Shown in pieces: positions 16,212-28,045 of a stretch of DNA of 64,000 nt. Each line of letters begins with the position of its first letter. The first letter of the stretch is position 1. The DNA comes from Thiobacillus denitrificans. Lineage in GTDB: Bacteria; Pseudomonadota; Gammaproteobacteria; Burkholderiales; Thiobacillaceae. The notes beneath the pieces are model-generated. The model saw only the letters and a list, made by a program, of their open reading frames with translations, did not search any database and was not told the DNA's origin. The position numbers and the translations under genes are program-made. The DNA lies in assembly GCA_002403375.1 (NCBI GenBank), contig DHHQ01000018.1, positions 31,296-95,295 of the forward strand. The letters run 5' to 3'.

Positions 16212-17931
16212 ATCGCTCAACGTGGTGCTGTGCTGGCACATGCACCAGCCGTACTACCGAGAAGGCCTCAAGGGCGCGTACCACCTGCCCTGGGTGTACC
16301 TGCACGGCATCAAGGACTACAGCGACATGGCCGCACACCTCGAGCGCCATCCGGCGATGCACGCGGTGGTGAACTTCGCGCCGGTGCTGCTCGAGCAGCT
16401 CGACGACTACGGGCAGCAGCTCGACGCGCTGCTCAAGCACGGCAAGCCGACCCAGGATCACATGCTGAACCTGCTGTCCGGCGCCGAGCGCATCCCGTCG
16501 GACGTCGGCAGCCGCCTGCGCATCGTGCAGGACTGCCAGCGCTGTCACGCGCCGCGCATGATCCATCCGTATCCCGCGTTCCACCGCCTGCTGCGCATGA
16601 TCGGCGCCACCGGCGACGGCGAGGCCGGGGTCGGCAGCACCGGCCTGCAGCGGCACCTGGGCTACCTGTCCGAGCAGTATTTCCTCGACCTGCTGACGTG
16701 GTATCACCTCGCCTGGCTCGGCCACTCGCTGCGCCAGCTGCCGCTGGTGCAGCGGCTGATGGTGCAGGAGCAGGGCTACAACGCCGCCGACCGCCACGAG
16801 CTGCTGCACCTCATGCAGCACACCATGGCCGGGCTGATTCCGCGCTATCGCGCGCTCGCCGAGCGCGGCCAGGTCGAGCTGTCGATGACGCCGTACGGCC
16901 ACCCCATCGTGCCGCTCCTAAACGACTTCGCCAACCTGCGCGACGCGCTGCCCGACGTGCCGGTTCCGGAAGCGCCCGGCTACCCCGGCGGGGCCGAGCG
17001 TTCGCGCTGGCATCTCACGCACGGCGTCGAGGTGTTCGAGCGCTACTTCGGGCGCAAGCCGGCCGGCGTCTGGCTGTCCGAGGGCGGGGTCAGCGAGGAT
17101 GCGCTGGCGCAGCTCGACGAGATGGCGTTCGCCTGGACCGCCTCGGGCGAGGGCGTGTGGCGCAACAGCTGCGCCAAGTCGGGCTGCCCGGAGGACGAGA
17201 CGCAGAGCAAGCGCGGGCTGTTCTCGCCGGCACGTTTCGGCGCCCACAAGACCCGGGTGTTCTTCCGCGACGACGGCCTGTCGGACCTGATCGGCTTCCG
17301 CTACAGCGACTGGCACGCCGACGACGCGGTGGCCGACTTCGTCCAGCATCTGGAGAACATCGCCAGCTTCTTCGGCAAGGACGCCCACCGCCACGTGGTC
17401 TCGGTGATCCTCGACGGCGAGAACGCCTGGGAGTACTACCCCGACAACGGCCACCACTTCCTCGACGCGCTCTACAAGGTCTTGTCCGCCCACCCCACGC
17501 TCACCGTCAGCACCTTCGCCGAGCAGTCCGCCCGCGCGCCGGCCCGGGCGATGAAGCGGCTGGCTGCGGGCAGCTGGGTATACGGCAGCTTCTCGACCTG
17601 GATCGGCTCGGAGGACAAGAACCGCGGCTGGGACTACCTCGTCACCGCCAAGGAGACGTACGACAGCGTCGTCGCGTCCGGCAAGCTCAATCCGGACCAG
17701 CTGGCGTCCGCCACCCGCCAGCTCGCCGTGTGCGAGGGCTCGGACTGGTTCTGGTGGTTCGGCGACTACAACCCGGCGGGCAGCGTGAGCGACTTCGAGC
17801 AGCTCTACCGCACCCAGCTGCGCGAGCTGTACCGCCTGCTCGGCGTGGCGCCGCCCGCGCTGCTCGACGTGCCGCTGTCGGCCGGCGGCGGCTGGGCGGA
17901 GAACGCCGGCACCATGCGCAGGAATGCCTGA
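16195..17931 (+). CDS. Glycoside hydrolase family 57 (alpha-amylase/glucanotransferase type)
   Basis: A 578-residue GH57 protein. The family motifs are in order: HMHQP (residues 15-19), GHP (235-237), GVWLSEGG with the likely nucleophile Glu-296, and VILDGENAWE with the likely acid Asp-407. GH57 enzymes act on alpha-1,4-glucans as amylases, 4-alpha-glucanotransferases or branching enzymes; sequence alone does not say which. No signal peptide is seen, so it acts in the cytoplasm. It overlaps glgC by 17 nt and is followed by malQ with no gap, placing it in glycogen/maltodextrin turnover. Confidence 0.88.
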   Translation: MTMTAKSLNVVLCWHMHQPYYREGLKGAYHLPWVYLHGIKDYSDMAAHLERHPAMHAVVNFAPVLLEQLDDYGQQLDALLKHGKPTQDHMLNLLSGAERIPSDVGSRLRIVQDCQRCHAPRMIHPYPAFHRLLRMIGATGDGEAGVGSTGLQRHLGYLSEQYFLDLLTWYHLAWLGHSLRQLPLVQRLMVQEQGYNAADRHELLHLMQHTMAGLIPRYRALAERGQVELSMTPYGHPIVPLLNDFANLRDALPDVPVPEAPGYPGGAERSRWHLTHGVEVFERYFGRKPAGVWLSEGGVSEDALAQLDEMAFAWTASGEGVWRNSCAKSGCPEDETQSKRGLFSPARFGAHKTRVFFRDDGLSDLIGFRYSDWHADDAVADFVQHLENIASFFGKDAHRHVVSVILDGENAWEYYPDNGHHFLDALYKVLSAHPTLTVSTFAEQSARAPARAMKRLAAGSWVYGSFSTWIGSEDKNRGWDYLVTAKETYDSVVASGKLNPDQLASATRQLAVCEGSDWFWWFGDYNPAGSVSDFEQLYRTQLRELYRLLGVAPPALLDVPLSAGGGWAENAGTMRRNA

Positions 17932-19284
17932 ATGAACTTCGACACCCATCGCGCCGGCCTGCTGCTGCACCCGACCTCGCTGCCGTCTGGCACGCTTGCC
18001 GACGCCGGGCGCTGGCTGGATTTCCTGCACGCGGCCGGGGTCGGGGTGTGGCAGATGCTGCCGCTGGGAATCCCGCTCAGCGGCCTGTCGCCCTACCAGT
18101 GCGCGTCGGCGTTCGCGATCGATCCCGCGCTGTTCCCGGAGGCGCCGGTCGCCCTGGACGGCTTCGCCGGATGGCGCGCGAAGCAGCAGCACTGGCTCGA
18201 GGATTTCGCCCGCTTCACGGTGATCAAGGCGGAGCAGGGCGGGGCATCGTGGACGGACTGGCCGGTGGCGCTGCGCGACCGCGACGCGAAGGCGCTGGCC
18301 GCGTTCGACGCGGCCCACGCCGCCAAGCTGCAGGCGGTGCGGGTCGCGCAATACGGCGCGGCGCTGCACTGGCGTGAGATTCGCGCGGCCGCCGCTGCGC
18401 GCGGCGTCAGGCTGTTCGGCGACATGCCGATCTTCGTCGCCCACGACAGCGCCGACGTGTGGGCGCGGCGCGACCTGTTCCTGCTCGACGCCACCGGCCA
18501 TCCGACCGTGGTGGCGGGGGTGCCGCCCGACTACTTCTCCGCCACCGGCCAGCGCTGGGGCAACCCGCACTACGACTGGCAGGCGATGCAGGCCGACGGC
18601 TTCGCCTGGTGGCGCGCGCGCATCGGCGCCCACTTCGAGTGGTTCGACCTGGTGCGCATCGACCACTTCCGCGGCCTGGTGGCGGCGTGGGAGATTCCCG
18701 CCGGCGAGCCGACCGCGATCCACGGCAAGTGGGTGCCGGCGCCCGGTGCGGCGCTGCTGCAGGCGATCGCCGACGACATGGGCGAGCTGCAGCTGGTCGC
18801 CGAGGACCTCGGCATCATCACCGACGAGGTCACCGCGCTGCGCCACCGCTTCAAGCTGCCGGGCATGGCGGTGCTGCAGTTCGCGTTCGACGAACACGCC
18901 GACAACCCGCACAAGCCCGAAAACGTGCATCCCGACACCGTCTACTACACCGGCACCCACGACAACGACACCACGCTCGGCTGGTGGCGCGCGCTGCCCG
19001 ACGACGCCCGTCGCGAGGTGATGCGGCAGCTCGCGGTCGACGACCCCCACGCGGTGCCGGACGCGATGATCGACACCGTGCTCGGGAGCCGCGCCGCGCT
19101 GGCGGTGATGCCGCTGCAGGACCTGCTGCGGCTCGGCTCCGAGGCGCGCATGAACACGCCGGGGACCGACAACGGCAACTGGTCGTGGCGCTTCCGCTGG
19201 GAGGCGCTGCCGCCCGACCTCGCCCCCCGGCTGCGAAAAAAACTACAGGAAACCCATCGATGCGAGACCCCGCCCACCCCATGA
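17932..19284 (+). CDS. malQ: 4-alpha-glucanotransferase (amylomaltase, GH77)
   Basis: A 450-residue GH77 enzyme that transfers maltodextrin segments between chains and releases glucose. Motifs are LLHPTSLPSG at the N-terminus, the active-site stretch DLVRIDHFRGL (nucleophile Asp), LVAEDLGIITDEV (acid Glu) and YTGTHDNDTTLGWW. It is slightly shorter than many MalQ proteins but complete. It begins directly after the GH57 stop, and its end overlaps the chosen glgB start region. It probably processes short dextrins left by GlgP. Confidence 0.95.
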   Translation: MNFDTHRAGLLLHPTSLPSGTLADAGRWLDFLHAAGVGVWQMLPLGIPLSGLSPYQCASAFAIDPALFPEAPVALDGFAGWRAKQQHWLEDFARFTVIKAEQGGASWTDWPVALRDRDAKALAAFDAAHAAKLQAVRVAQYGAALHWREIRAAAAARGVRLFGDMPIFVAHDSADVWARRDLFLLDATGHPTVVAGVPPDYFSATGQRWGNPHYDWQAMQADGFAWWRARIGAHFEWFDLVRIDHFRGLVAAWEIPAGEPTAIHGKWVPAPGAALLQAIADDMGELQLVAEDLGIITDEVTALRHRFKLPGMAVLQFAFDEHADNPHKPENVHPDTVYYTGTHDNDTTLGWWRALPDDARREVMRQLAVDDPHAVPDAMIDTVLGSRAALAVMPLQDLLRLGSEARMNTPGTDNGNWSWRFRWEALPPDLAPRLRKKLQETHRCETPPTP

Positions 19285-21488
19285 CGCCGCTGCGCAGCGA
19301 ACCGCTCGGCGCCAGCCTGCCGTCGATCAGCGCGCCGCTCATGCGCGTACAGACCGGCACCCACCACGACCCTTTCGAGGTGCTGGGGATGCATGCGCAG
19401 CCCGACGGCGGCACGCTGATCCGCGCCTTCCTGCCGGCCGCCGAGGCGGTCGAGGTCGCCGGGCAGCGCATGACCCGGGTGGAGGGCACCGACTGCTTCG
19501 AGCTCCTGCTGCCCGCCGGCGCCGCGGTCGACCCGCACCCGCCGATGCGCTGGCAGGACAAGCGCGCCGGCGACTGGCACGCGATGCACTGCCCGTACAC
19601 CTTCGGGCCGCAGCTCGGCGAGACGGATCTCTACCTGTTCGGCGAGGGGCGGCATTTCGAGATATGGAAAGTGCTCGGCGCGCGCGCGAAGACCGTCGAC
19701 GGCATCGCCGGCACGCAGTTCGCGGTGTGGGCGCCGGCGGTGCAGCGCGTCAGCGTGATCGGCGACTTCAACGACTGGGACGGCCGCCGTCATCCGATGC
19801 GCTGCCGCGGCAGTTCGGGCGTGTGGGAGCTGTTCGTTCCCGGGCTCGCCGCCGGCCACGCCTACAAGTACGAGATTCTCGGCCGCCACGGGCAACTGGC
19901 GCGAAAGACCGATCCCTACGCGCGGCAGATGTTTCCGCGGCCCGAGACGACCAGCCGCATCCCCGACGACACGCCCTACGCGTGGGAAGACCAGGCGTGG
20001 ATCGACGCGCGCGCGCGCTTCGACTGGCAGCACAGCCCGGTCAGCATCTACGAGCTGCATCCCGGCTCGTGGCGGCGCCACGACGACGGCAGCTTCTACA
20101 CCTGGGGCGAGCTCGCCGCCGAGCTGATTCCCTACGTGCGGGACCTCGGCTACACCCACATCGAGCTGCTGCCGGTCGCCGAGCATCCGCTCGACGCTTC
20201 GTGGGGCTACCAGGTGTCGGGCTACTACGCGCCGACGGCGCGCTTCGGCTCGCCCGACGACTTCCGCGCCTTCGTCGACGCCTGCCACCGCGCCGGCATC
20301 GGCGTGCTGCTCGACTGGGTGCCGGCGCATTTCCCCAAGGACGACTGGGCGCTCGCCCGCTTCACCGGCGAGCCGGTGTACGAGCACGCCGACCCGCGGC
20401 GCGGCGAGCACCAGGACTGGGGCACGCTGATCTTCGACTTCGGCCGCAACGAGGTGCGCAACTTCCTCGTCGCCAACGCGATCTACTGGCTCGACGAGTT
20501 CCACATCGACGGCCTCAGGGTCGACGCGGTGGCGTCGATGCTCTATCTCGACTACTCGCGCCAGCCGGGCGAATGGGCGCCGAACCAGTACGGCGGTCGC
20601 GAGAACATCGAGGCGATCCATTTCCTGCGCGAGATGAACACCGAGGTGCACGCCCGCTTCCCCGGCGTGCTGACCATCGCCGAGGAGTCGACCGCGTGGC
20701 CCGCGGTGTCGCGCCCGGTCGAGCTCGGCGGGCTCGGCTTCTCGATGAAGTGGAACATGGGCTGGATGAACGACAGCCTCGACTACATCGAGAAGGACCC
20801 GGTCTACCGCAAGTTCCAGCACAACCAGCTGACCTTCAGCCAGATGTATGCGTGGACCGAGAACTTCGTGCTGCCGCTGTCGCACGACGAGGTCGTGCAC
20901 ATGAAGAAGAGCCTGCTCGACAAGATGCCGGGCGACGTCTGGCAGCGCTTCGCCAACCTGCGCGCGTTCTACGCGTGGCAGTACGCGCATCCGGGCAAGA
21001 AGCTCTTGTTCATGGGCAGCGAGTTCGGCCAGTGGAACGAGTGGAAGGAATCCGGCCAGCTCGACTGGGTGCTGCTCGGCTTCCCGGCGCACGACAGCCT
21101 ACGCACGCTGCTGCGCGACCTCAACCGGCTGTACCGCGACGAGGCCGCGCTGCACGACTACGACTTCGACCCGCGCGGCTTCCGCTGGATCGACTGCCAC
21201 GACGCCGACCAGTCGGTGCTGAGCTTCGTGCGCCAGGGTCGCGACCCGTCCGCGCAGCTGGTGGCGCTGTTCAACTTCACCCCGGTGCCGCGCACGCACT
21301 ACCGCATCGGCGTGCCGTCGGGCGGTGCGTGGTGCGAGGTGCTGAACACCGACTCGACGTACTACGGCGGCAGCAACCTCGGCAACGGCGAGCCGCTCCA
21401 TCCGCAGGCCCTGCCGTGGATGGGCTACGAGCATTCGGTCGAGGTGGTGCTACCACCGCTCGGTGCGATTTTTCTGAAACCATGTTGA
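19260..21488 (+). CDS. glgB: 1,4-alpha-glucan branching enzyme (GH13)
   Basis: A 742-residue enzyme that introduces alpha-1,6 branches into glycogen. It has an N-terminal CBM48-type domain (HHDPFEVLGMH, then VWAPAVQRVSVIGDFNDWDGR) and a GH13 barrel with GLRVDAVASMLYLDYSR (nucleophile Asp) and TIAEESTAWP (acid Glu), plus LPLSHDEVVH. I chose the ATG at 19260, preceded by AGGA at a 9-nt spacing; a second ATG at 19281 overlaps the malQ stop as ATGA but lacks a ribosome-binding site. A palindromic repeat follows the stop. Confidence 0.96.
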   Translation: MRDPAHPMTPLRSEPLGASLPSISAPLMRVQTGTHHDPFEVLGMHAQPDGGTLIRAFLPAAEAVEVAGQRMTRVEGTDCFELLLPAGAAVDPHPPMRWQDKRAGDWHAMHCPYTFGPQLGETDLYLFGEGRHFEIWKVLGARAKTVDGIAGTQFAVWAPAVQRVSVIGDFNDWDGRRHPMRCRGSSGVWELFVPGLAAGHAYKYEILGRHGQLARKTDPYARQMFPRPETTSRIPDDTPYAWEDQAWIDARARFDWQHSPVSIYELHPGSWRRHDDGSFYTWGELAAELIPYVRDLGYTHIELLPVAEHPLDASWGYQVSGYYAPTARFGSPDDFRAFVDACHRAGIGVLLDWVPAHFPKDDWALARFTGEPVYEHADPRRGEHQDWGTLIFDFGRNEVRNFLVANAIYWLDEFHIDGLRVDAVASMLYLDYSRQPGEWAPNQYGGRENIEAIHFLREMNTEVHARFPGVLTIAEESTAWPAVSRPVELGGLGFSMKWNMGWMNDSLDYIEKDPVYRKFQHNQLTFSQMYAWTENFVLPLSHDEVVHMKKSLLDKMPGDVWQRFANLRAFYAWQYAHPGKKLLFMGSEFGQWNEWKESGQLDWVLLGFPAHDSLRTLLRDLNRLYRDEAALHDYDFDPRGFRWIDCHDADQSVLSFVRQGRDPSAQLVALFNFTPVPRTHYRIGVPSGGAWCEVLNTDSTYYGGSNLGNGEPLHPQALPWMGYEHSVEVVLPPLGAIFLKPC

Positions 21489-21493
21489 AGGAA

Positions 21494-21606
21494 GGGGACA
21501 GGATCCAGGATTCAGGGGTCAGGGTTTGTGTGGCCTTGGCCACGCCGATTCAAGGGTGCGAAGCACAGGCCCCCCTGATCCCTGGCCACTGAATCCTGAC
21601 CCCTGA
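21494..21606. repeat. Palindromic intergenic repeat element, copy 2 (glgB-glgA gap)
   Basis: The left arm (21494-21524) and right arm (21571-21606) are imperfect inverted copies built on TCAGGATTCAGGGG, the unit also found at 2699-2809. Between the arms is GTGGCC-tt-GGCCAC. It separates two genes of an otherwise tightly packed operon. When transcribed it could fold into a long hairpin and lower or stabilise the mRNA for glgA-glgP. There is no T-run, so it is not a classical terminator. Confidence 0.7.
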
Positions 21607-21628
21607 TAAAAAAATGAAACGCGGAGCA

Positions 21629-23086
21629 ATGAAAATCCTCTTTGTCGCCAGCGAAGCCTTTCCGCTGGTGAAGACCGGCGGCCTCGGCGACGTGCTCTAC
21701 AGCCTGCCGCATGCCCTGCATGCGCTCGGCGCCGATGTCCGCCTGCTGCTGCCGGGCTACCGGGCGCTGCTCGCCCAGCTCGACCAGATGCGCATCCTCG
21801 GCTGGGTCGAGGTGCGCGGCGCCCACGGCCCGGTCAGCGCGCGCGTCCTGGAGACGCGTCATCCCGGCTACGACTTCCCGCTGTGGGTGCTCGACTGCCC
21901 GCGGCTGTTCGACCGGCCGGGCAACCCCTACGTCAACGCGGCAGGCGACGACTGGCCGGACAACGCCGAGCGCTTCGCGGTGTTCTCGCGGGTCGCGGCG
22001 CAGCTCGCGCAGGACGCGCTCGACCTCGGCTGGAAGCCGCAGGTGGTGCACGCGAACGACTGGCAGACCGGGCTGGTCGCCGCCTTCCTCGCCGACCAGC
22101 CGCTGCGCCCGAAGACCGTGTTCACCATCCACAACCTCGCCTACGGCGGCTACTTCAGCCATGCCGACTTCGTGCGGCTGCAGCTGCCCAGCCCCTGGTG
22201 GTCGCCGGAAGGGGTCGAGTTCCACGGCGGCTTCTCGATGCTGAAGGCGGGCATCGTCTACGCCGACGCCGTCACCACGGTGAGCCCCACCTACGCCGCC
22301 GAGATCTGCACGCCCGAGTTCGGCTACGGGCTCGACGGCCTGCTGCGCTCACGGCAGCACAAGCTGCACGGCATCCTCAACGGCATCGACACCACGATCT
22401 GGAACCCGGCGACCGACGCGCACCTGCCCGCGCGCTACTCGGCGGGACGCGTCAACCCCGGCAAGCGGCGCTGCAAGCAGGCGCTGCTCGGGCGCTTCCT
22501 GCCGCAGGTCGACGACGCGGCGATGCAGGCGCCGCTCATTGGCCTGGTTGGCCGGCTGGTCGAGCAGAAGGGCGTCGACTGGGTGCTGGCGGCGATGCCG
22601 GTGCTGCTCGCCGAGACCGACGCCCGCTTCGTGCTGGTCGGCAGCGGGCAGGCGGCCTACGAGCAGAAGCTGCTGCGGCTGGCGCAGCAGCATCCGGACC
22701 GGGTGATGGTCACGATCGGCTACGACGAGCCGCTGGCGCACCAGATCGAGGCCGGCGCGGACATGTTCCTGATGCCGTCGCGCTTCGAGCCGTGCGGGCT
22801 GAACCAGATGTACAGCCTGCGCTACGGCACGCCGCCCATCGTCTTCAAGACCGGCGGGCTCGCCGACACCGTGGCCGACGCCAGCGAAGCCGCGCTCGAG
22901 GACGGCAGCGCCACCGGCTTCGTCTTCGACACCCCCGACGTCGCCGCCCTGCTGGACGCCGTCCGCCGCGCGCTCGCGCTGTACCGCCGGCCCGCACAGT
23001 GGCGGCGGCTGCAGCAGGCCGGCATGCGCCAGACCTTCGACTGGTCGGAGAGCGCCGGCCACTACCTTGCCCTTTATTCGATCTGA
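21629..23086 (+). CDS. glgA: Glycogen synthase (ADP-glucose, GT5)
   Basis: GlgA adds glucose from ADP-glucose to the non-reducing end of glycogen. It carries the ADP-glucose motif LVKTGGLGDVLYSLP at the N-terminus, HANDWQTGL, and the C-terminal catalytic motif SRFEPCGLNQMYSLRYG. About 485 residues, normal for the family. The ATG at 21629 (MKILFVASEAF) matches the usual family start; an ATG five codons upstream (21614) is also possible, and neither has an ideal ribosome-binding site. It follows the palindromic element and precedes glgP by 18 nt. Confidence 0.95.
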   Translation: MKILFVASEAFPLVKTGGLGDVLYSLPHALHALGADVRLLLPGYRALLAQLDQMRILGWVEVRGAHGPVSARVLETRHPGYDFPLWVLDCPRLFDRPGNPYVNAAGDDWPDNAERFAVFSRVAAQLAQDALDLGWKPQVVHANDWQTGLVAAFLADQPLRPKTVFTIHNLAYGGYFSHADFVRLQLPSPWWSPEGVEFHGGFSMLKAGIVYADAVTTVSPTYAAEICTPEFGYGLDGLLRSRQHKLHGILNGIDTTIWNPATDAHLPARYSAGRVNPGKRRCKQALLGRFLPQVDDAAMQAPLIGLVGRLVEQKGVDWVLAAMPVLLAETDARFVLVGSGQAAYEQKLLRLAQQHPDRVMVTIGYDEPLAHQIEAGADMFLMPSRFEPCGLNQMYSLRYGTPPIVFKTGGLADTVADASEAALEDGSATGFVFDTPDVAALLDAVRRALALYRRPAQWRRLQQAGMRQTFDWSESAGHYLALYSI

Positions 23087-23104
23087 TTTTCAGCGGGAGC
23101 TACC

Positions 23105-25576
<2,472 letters not shown>

Positions 25577-25639
25577 CGCCGCGCGCTCGGTAAAGCAGGC
25601 CGGACGCCGTCCCGCTCGCCCGGACGGGTTGGCGGGGCG

Positions 25640-26224
25640 CTACCCCTCGATCCCCGGCAAGTCCGCCACGCCCGGTTCGAGCTGCACCTGCAGGCAGACG
25701 TTCGCCAGCGCGAAAAAGACGTACTGCGAGACCAGCGAGATCAGGTCGACGAAGTCGCGCGGGGCGAGCACGCCTCGGGTCCGCTCCCACAATTCCGCCG
25801 GCAGCGAGCGGTCGTTCACGAAGGCGTCGGCGAGTTCGAGCAGGGCGCGCTCGCGTTCCGGAAAGGCGCTGCAGGAGCCCTCGCGGATCGCGTCGAGTGC
25901 CGCGTCGTCGATGCCGAACTCGCGGCCGACCTTGATGTGGTGCTTCCAGACGTACTCGCTGCGGTAGAGCACCGCCATGCGCAGGATCACCAGCTCCTGC
26001 TCGCGCACCGTCAGCCCCATCTTCGCCTTCGACGTCACCCAGTAGTCGAGGAAGGGGCCGAGCGTCTCCGGGTTGTGCATCAGCACGCCGAGCACGTTGC
26101 GCGGGAAGCCTTCCCCCTGCAGGCCCTTGCCGGGCAGCCGTCCCAGGATCTCCAGCCATTCGGGGCGCAGGTCGTCGGTAGACAGCGGGGCGATGCGGGG
26201 GGCGGGTTCGTTGGGAAACGTCAT
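25640..26224 (-). CDS. Carboxymuconolactone decarboxylase-like (AhpD-fold) protein
   Basis: A 194-residue all-helical protein resembling the CMD/AhpD superfamily (LTVREQELVILRMAVLYRSEYVWKHHIKVGREFG). The redox CxxC of AhpD is absent: the equivalent position reads EYVWKH, as in the decarboxylase-like branch. Enzymatic role unknown. The ATG at 26224 follows GGAGA. It converges on glgP and is not part of that operon. It is probably cytoplasmic; no signal peptide is seen. Confidence 0.75.
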   Translation of the reverse strand: MTFPNEPAPRIAPLSTDDLRPEWLEILGRLPGKGLQGEGFPRNVLGVLMHNPETLGPFLDYWVTSKAKMGLTVREQELVILRMAVLYRSEYVWKHHIKVGREFGIDDAALDAIREGSCSAFPERERALLELADAFVNDRSLPAELWERTRGVLAPRDFVDLISLVSQYVFFALANVCLQVQLEPGVADLPGIEG

Positions 26225-26414
26225 CGGGGAATCTCCGGTAACTTGCACTTTGTGAACTATGCACCCGGACGCCGACTTTGCAAGGACCGGTCGCGTTGCC
26301 GGACCTGTTGCGTGCGAAGGTCGCCGGGATTCTGCGATCCGGGTTCGCACCTTTTTCCAGGAACGGGCCGGTGCATGGGCGCGGGGGGCCAGGATTCGAC
26401 AGGGTCGCGCGAGA

Positions 26415-26444
26415 TTGCTCGGGTTCTGAACGCGGGCTTATGAT
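26415..26444 (+). promoter_or_regulatory. Predicted sigma-70 promoter of the lipoprotein gene
   Basis: TTGCTC (26415-26420), an 18-nt spacer, and TATGAT (26439-26444). The predicted start is about 30 nt before the ATG at 26480, which has GGAG upstream. Confidence 0.45.
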
Positions 26445-26479
26445 GCCGAATAGGCGTCCAACGGACCGGAGACACAAGA

Positions 26480-27982
26480 ATGAGACTGCTGCAGATCGGG
26501 ATCGTGGTCGCGTTGACGCTGAGCTTGATGGGCGGATGCGGCGGTGGAGGCGGGGGGGGCGACTCGATAACGCCGCCACCGCCGCCGCCCCCACCCGCCC
26601 CCACGGTCGAACTGACCGCGATCGTCGAGTCCGCGACCGATGTGTCGCTGGCGTGGACGGCCCCGGTCGTCTATGCGACGCAGGGCTATGCAATCTACGC
26701 GAACGGGACGGCGGTCGAGTGGACCTATGCGCCGATCACCCATTACGTTTACCAAGGCGCCTTGCCCGCGGCGAGGAACTGCTTTTTCGTTGTCCTCGGG
26801 CGATGGGACTTCTTTCTTTTCTACGAGAGCGAGATCAGGAGCGAGGAGGTCTGCGTCGAGACGCCGGTCCTGCCGCCGATTCCGCCCCTCGCCACGGGAT
26901 GGACGACCGGCGACGCCGGGCTGTCGCGGGCGGTAGATGTCGTGCCATCGATCGCCCGCGCGCCGGAAGGCTACGCCCTGGACTACCTGTGCGACAGTGC
27001 GCCCGGCGAAGCCTTCTCGACAATTCGGGGCATAAGCAGCGCGGATTACCCGCCGCCCAAGGTGGTCAACGGGACTGCATGCAGGGCTGTCGTCGACAGG
27101 AACCTCGGCTACCTGCACGTGTTCACGATCGTTGGCTCCGAACTGCACTACCAGTCCGTGTGGTGGGACTGGGTCGACCGGGTCTGGAGGACGTTCGTCC
27201 CGGAGCGCACCATCGCAACCGATGTCGACGGGGGACTCGCGGCGGCCATGGGCTACGTCGACCCTATGGAGCACACGATGCATGCCGTGTTCAACAGAAC
27301 TGGCAAAGCTGTATGGATCAAGGCGCCTTACCTCAGCCCCTCTACCGGCTGGCGCGAAGAAGTGATCGGCGATGGGTTGGTCGGCCCTCGCTCGCTGGTC
27401 GTCGCGGCTGATGGCACGGCTTACGCGGCGGTGGCGACGGCGGTCCAGGACGGCATCGGCGAACTGGCAATCTATTCGCGCCCCGCAGACGGGGCTTGGT
27501 CCCGGTTCGCGACTTTTCCTGACGTGCTGTTGTCGGCGAGCATGGGCGCAGCGTCCATCGTTGCGCCGGCGCCCGGCGACCTACACCTTGCCTTCGCCAA
27601 GCTCGACCGGCAAAGCGGCGTGAGTCGCCTCGCCCACGCACGCTTTGCCAACGGCGCCTGGAGCGAAACGCTGCTCGACGCAGGCGCCAACGCCGCGCCG
27701 GCCCCGGCGATCACGATCAAGGAGGACGACGGCGGGATATTCATCGCCTATGGTGCTTCGAGGATCGACCGACGCCTCCCCGACTACGATCTCCGCCTGG
27801 CGGCACGCCGGGCGTTTGCGATGGATTGGGAGCTTCAAGTGATCGACGAGGCAGGGAATGTCGCCGAAAAGGTCGACATCGCCACATCGATCGACATGCC
27901 CACGTCCACCGGATGGCTCGAGGCTGTGGTCATCTTCTACAGCGACCAGGCCGGCCCCAGCAGGATCGCCTACGGCCCCTGA
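26480..27982 (+). CDS. Unrecognised secreted lipoprotein with Gly/Pro tracts
   Basis: I do not recognise this 500-residue protein. It has a lipoprotein signal peptide with lipobox LMGGC (Cys-20), a run of glycines (21-27), and a run of eight prolines (33-40) that acts as a stalk. A short fibronectin-III-like segment follows (about 42-130; TVELTAIVESATDVSLAWTA). The rest shows repeated short beta motifs around aromatic residues, resembling a beta-propeller (ELHYQSVWWDWV, LAIYSRPADGAWSRF, RLAHARFANGAWSETLL). It is probably on the cell surface or periplasmic face. Codon use seems less GC-biased than in its neighbours, hinting at acquisition. Confidence 0.7.
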   Translation: MRLLQIGIVVALTLSLMGGCGGGGGGGDSITPPPPPPPPAPTVELTAIVESATDVSLAWTAPVVYATQGYAIYANGTAVEWTYAPITHYVYQGALPAARNCFFVVLGRWDFFLFYESEIRSEEVCVETPVLPPIPPLATGWTTGDAGLSRAVDVVPSIARAPEGYALDYLCDSAPGEAFSTIRGISSADYPPPKVVNGTACRAVVDRNLGYLHVFTIVGSELHYQSVWWDWVDRVWRTFVPERTIATDVDGGLAAAMGYVDPMEHTMHAVFNRTGKAVWIKAPYLSPSTGWREEVIGDGLVGPRSLVVAADGTAYAAVATAVQDGIGELAIYSRPADGAWSRFATFPDVLLSASMGAASIVAPAPGDLHLAFAKLDRQSGVSRLAHARFANGAWSETLLDAGANAAPAPAITIKEDDGGIFIAYGASRIDRRLPDYDLRLAARRAFAMDWELQVIDEAGNVAEKVDIATSIDMPTSTGWLEAVVIFYSDQAGPSRIAYGP

Positions 27983-28045
27983 CGGACTGGCGACCGCTGG
28001 GGCGTGCGGAGAGCAGGCGGCAAGCGGTCTGACGTGGCAAAGAAG

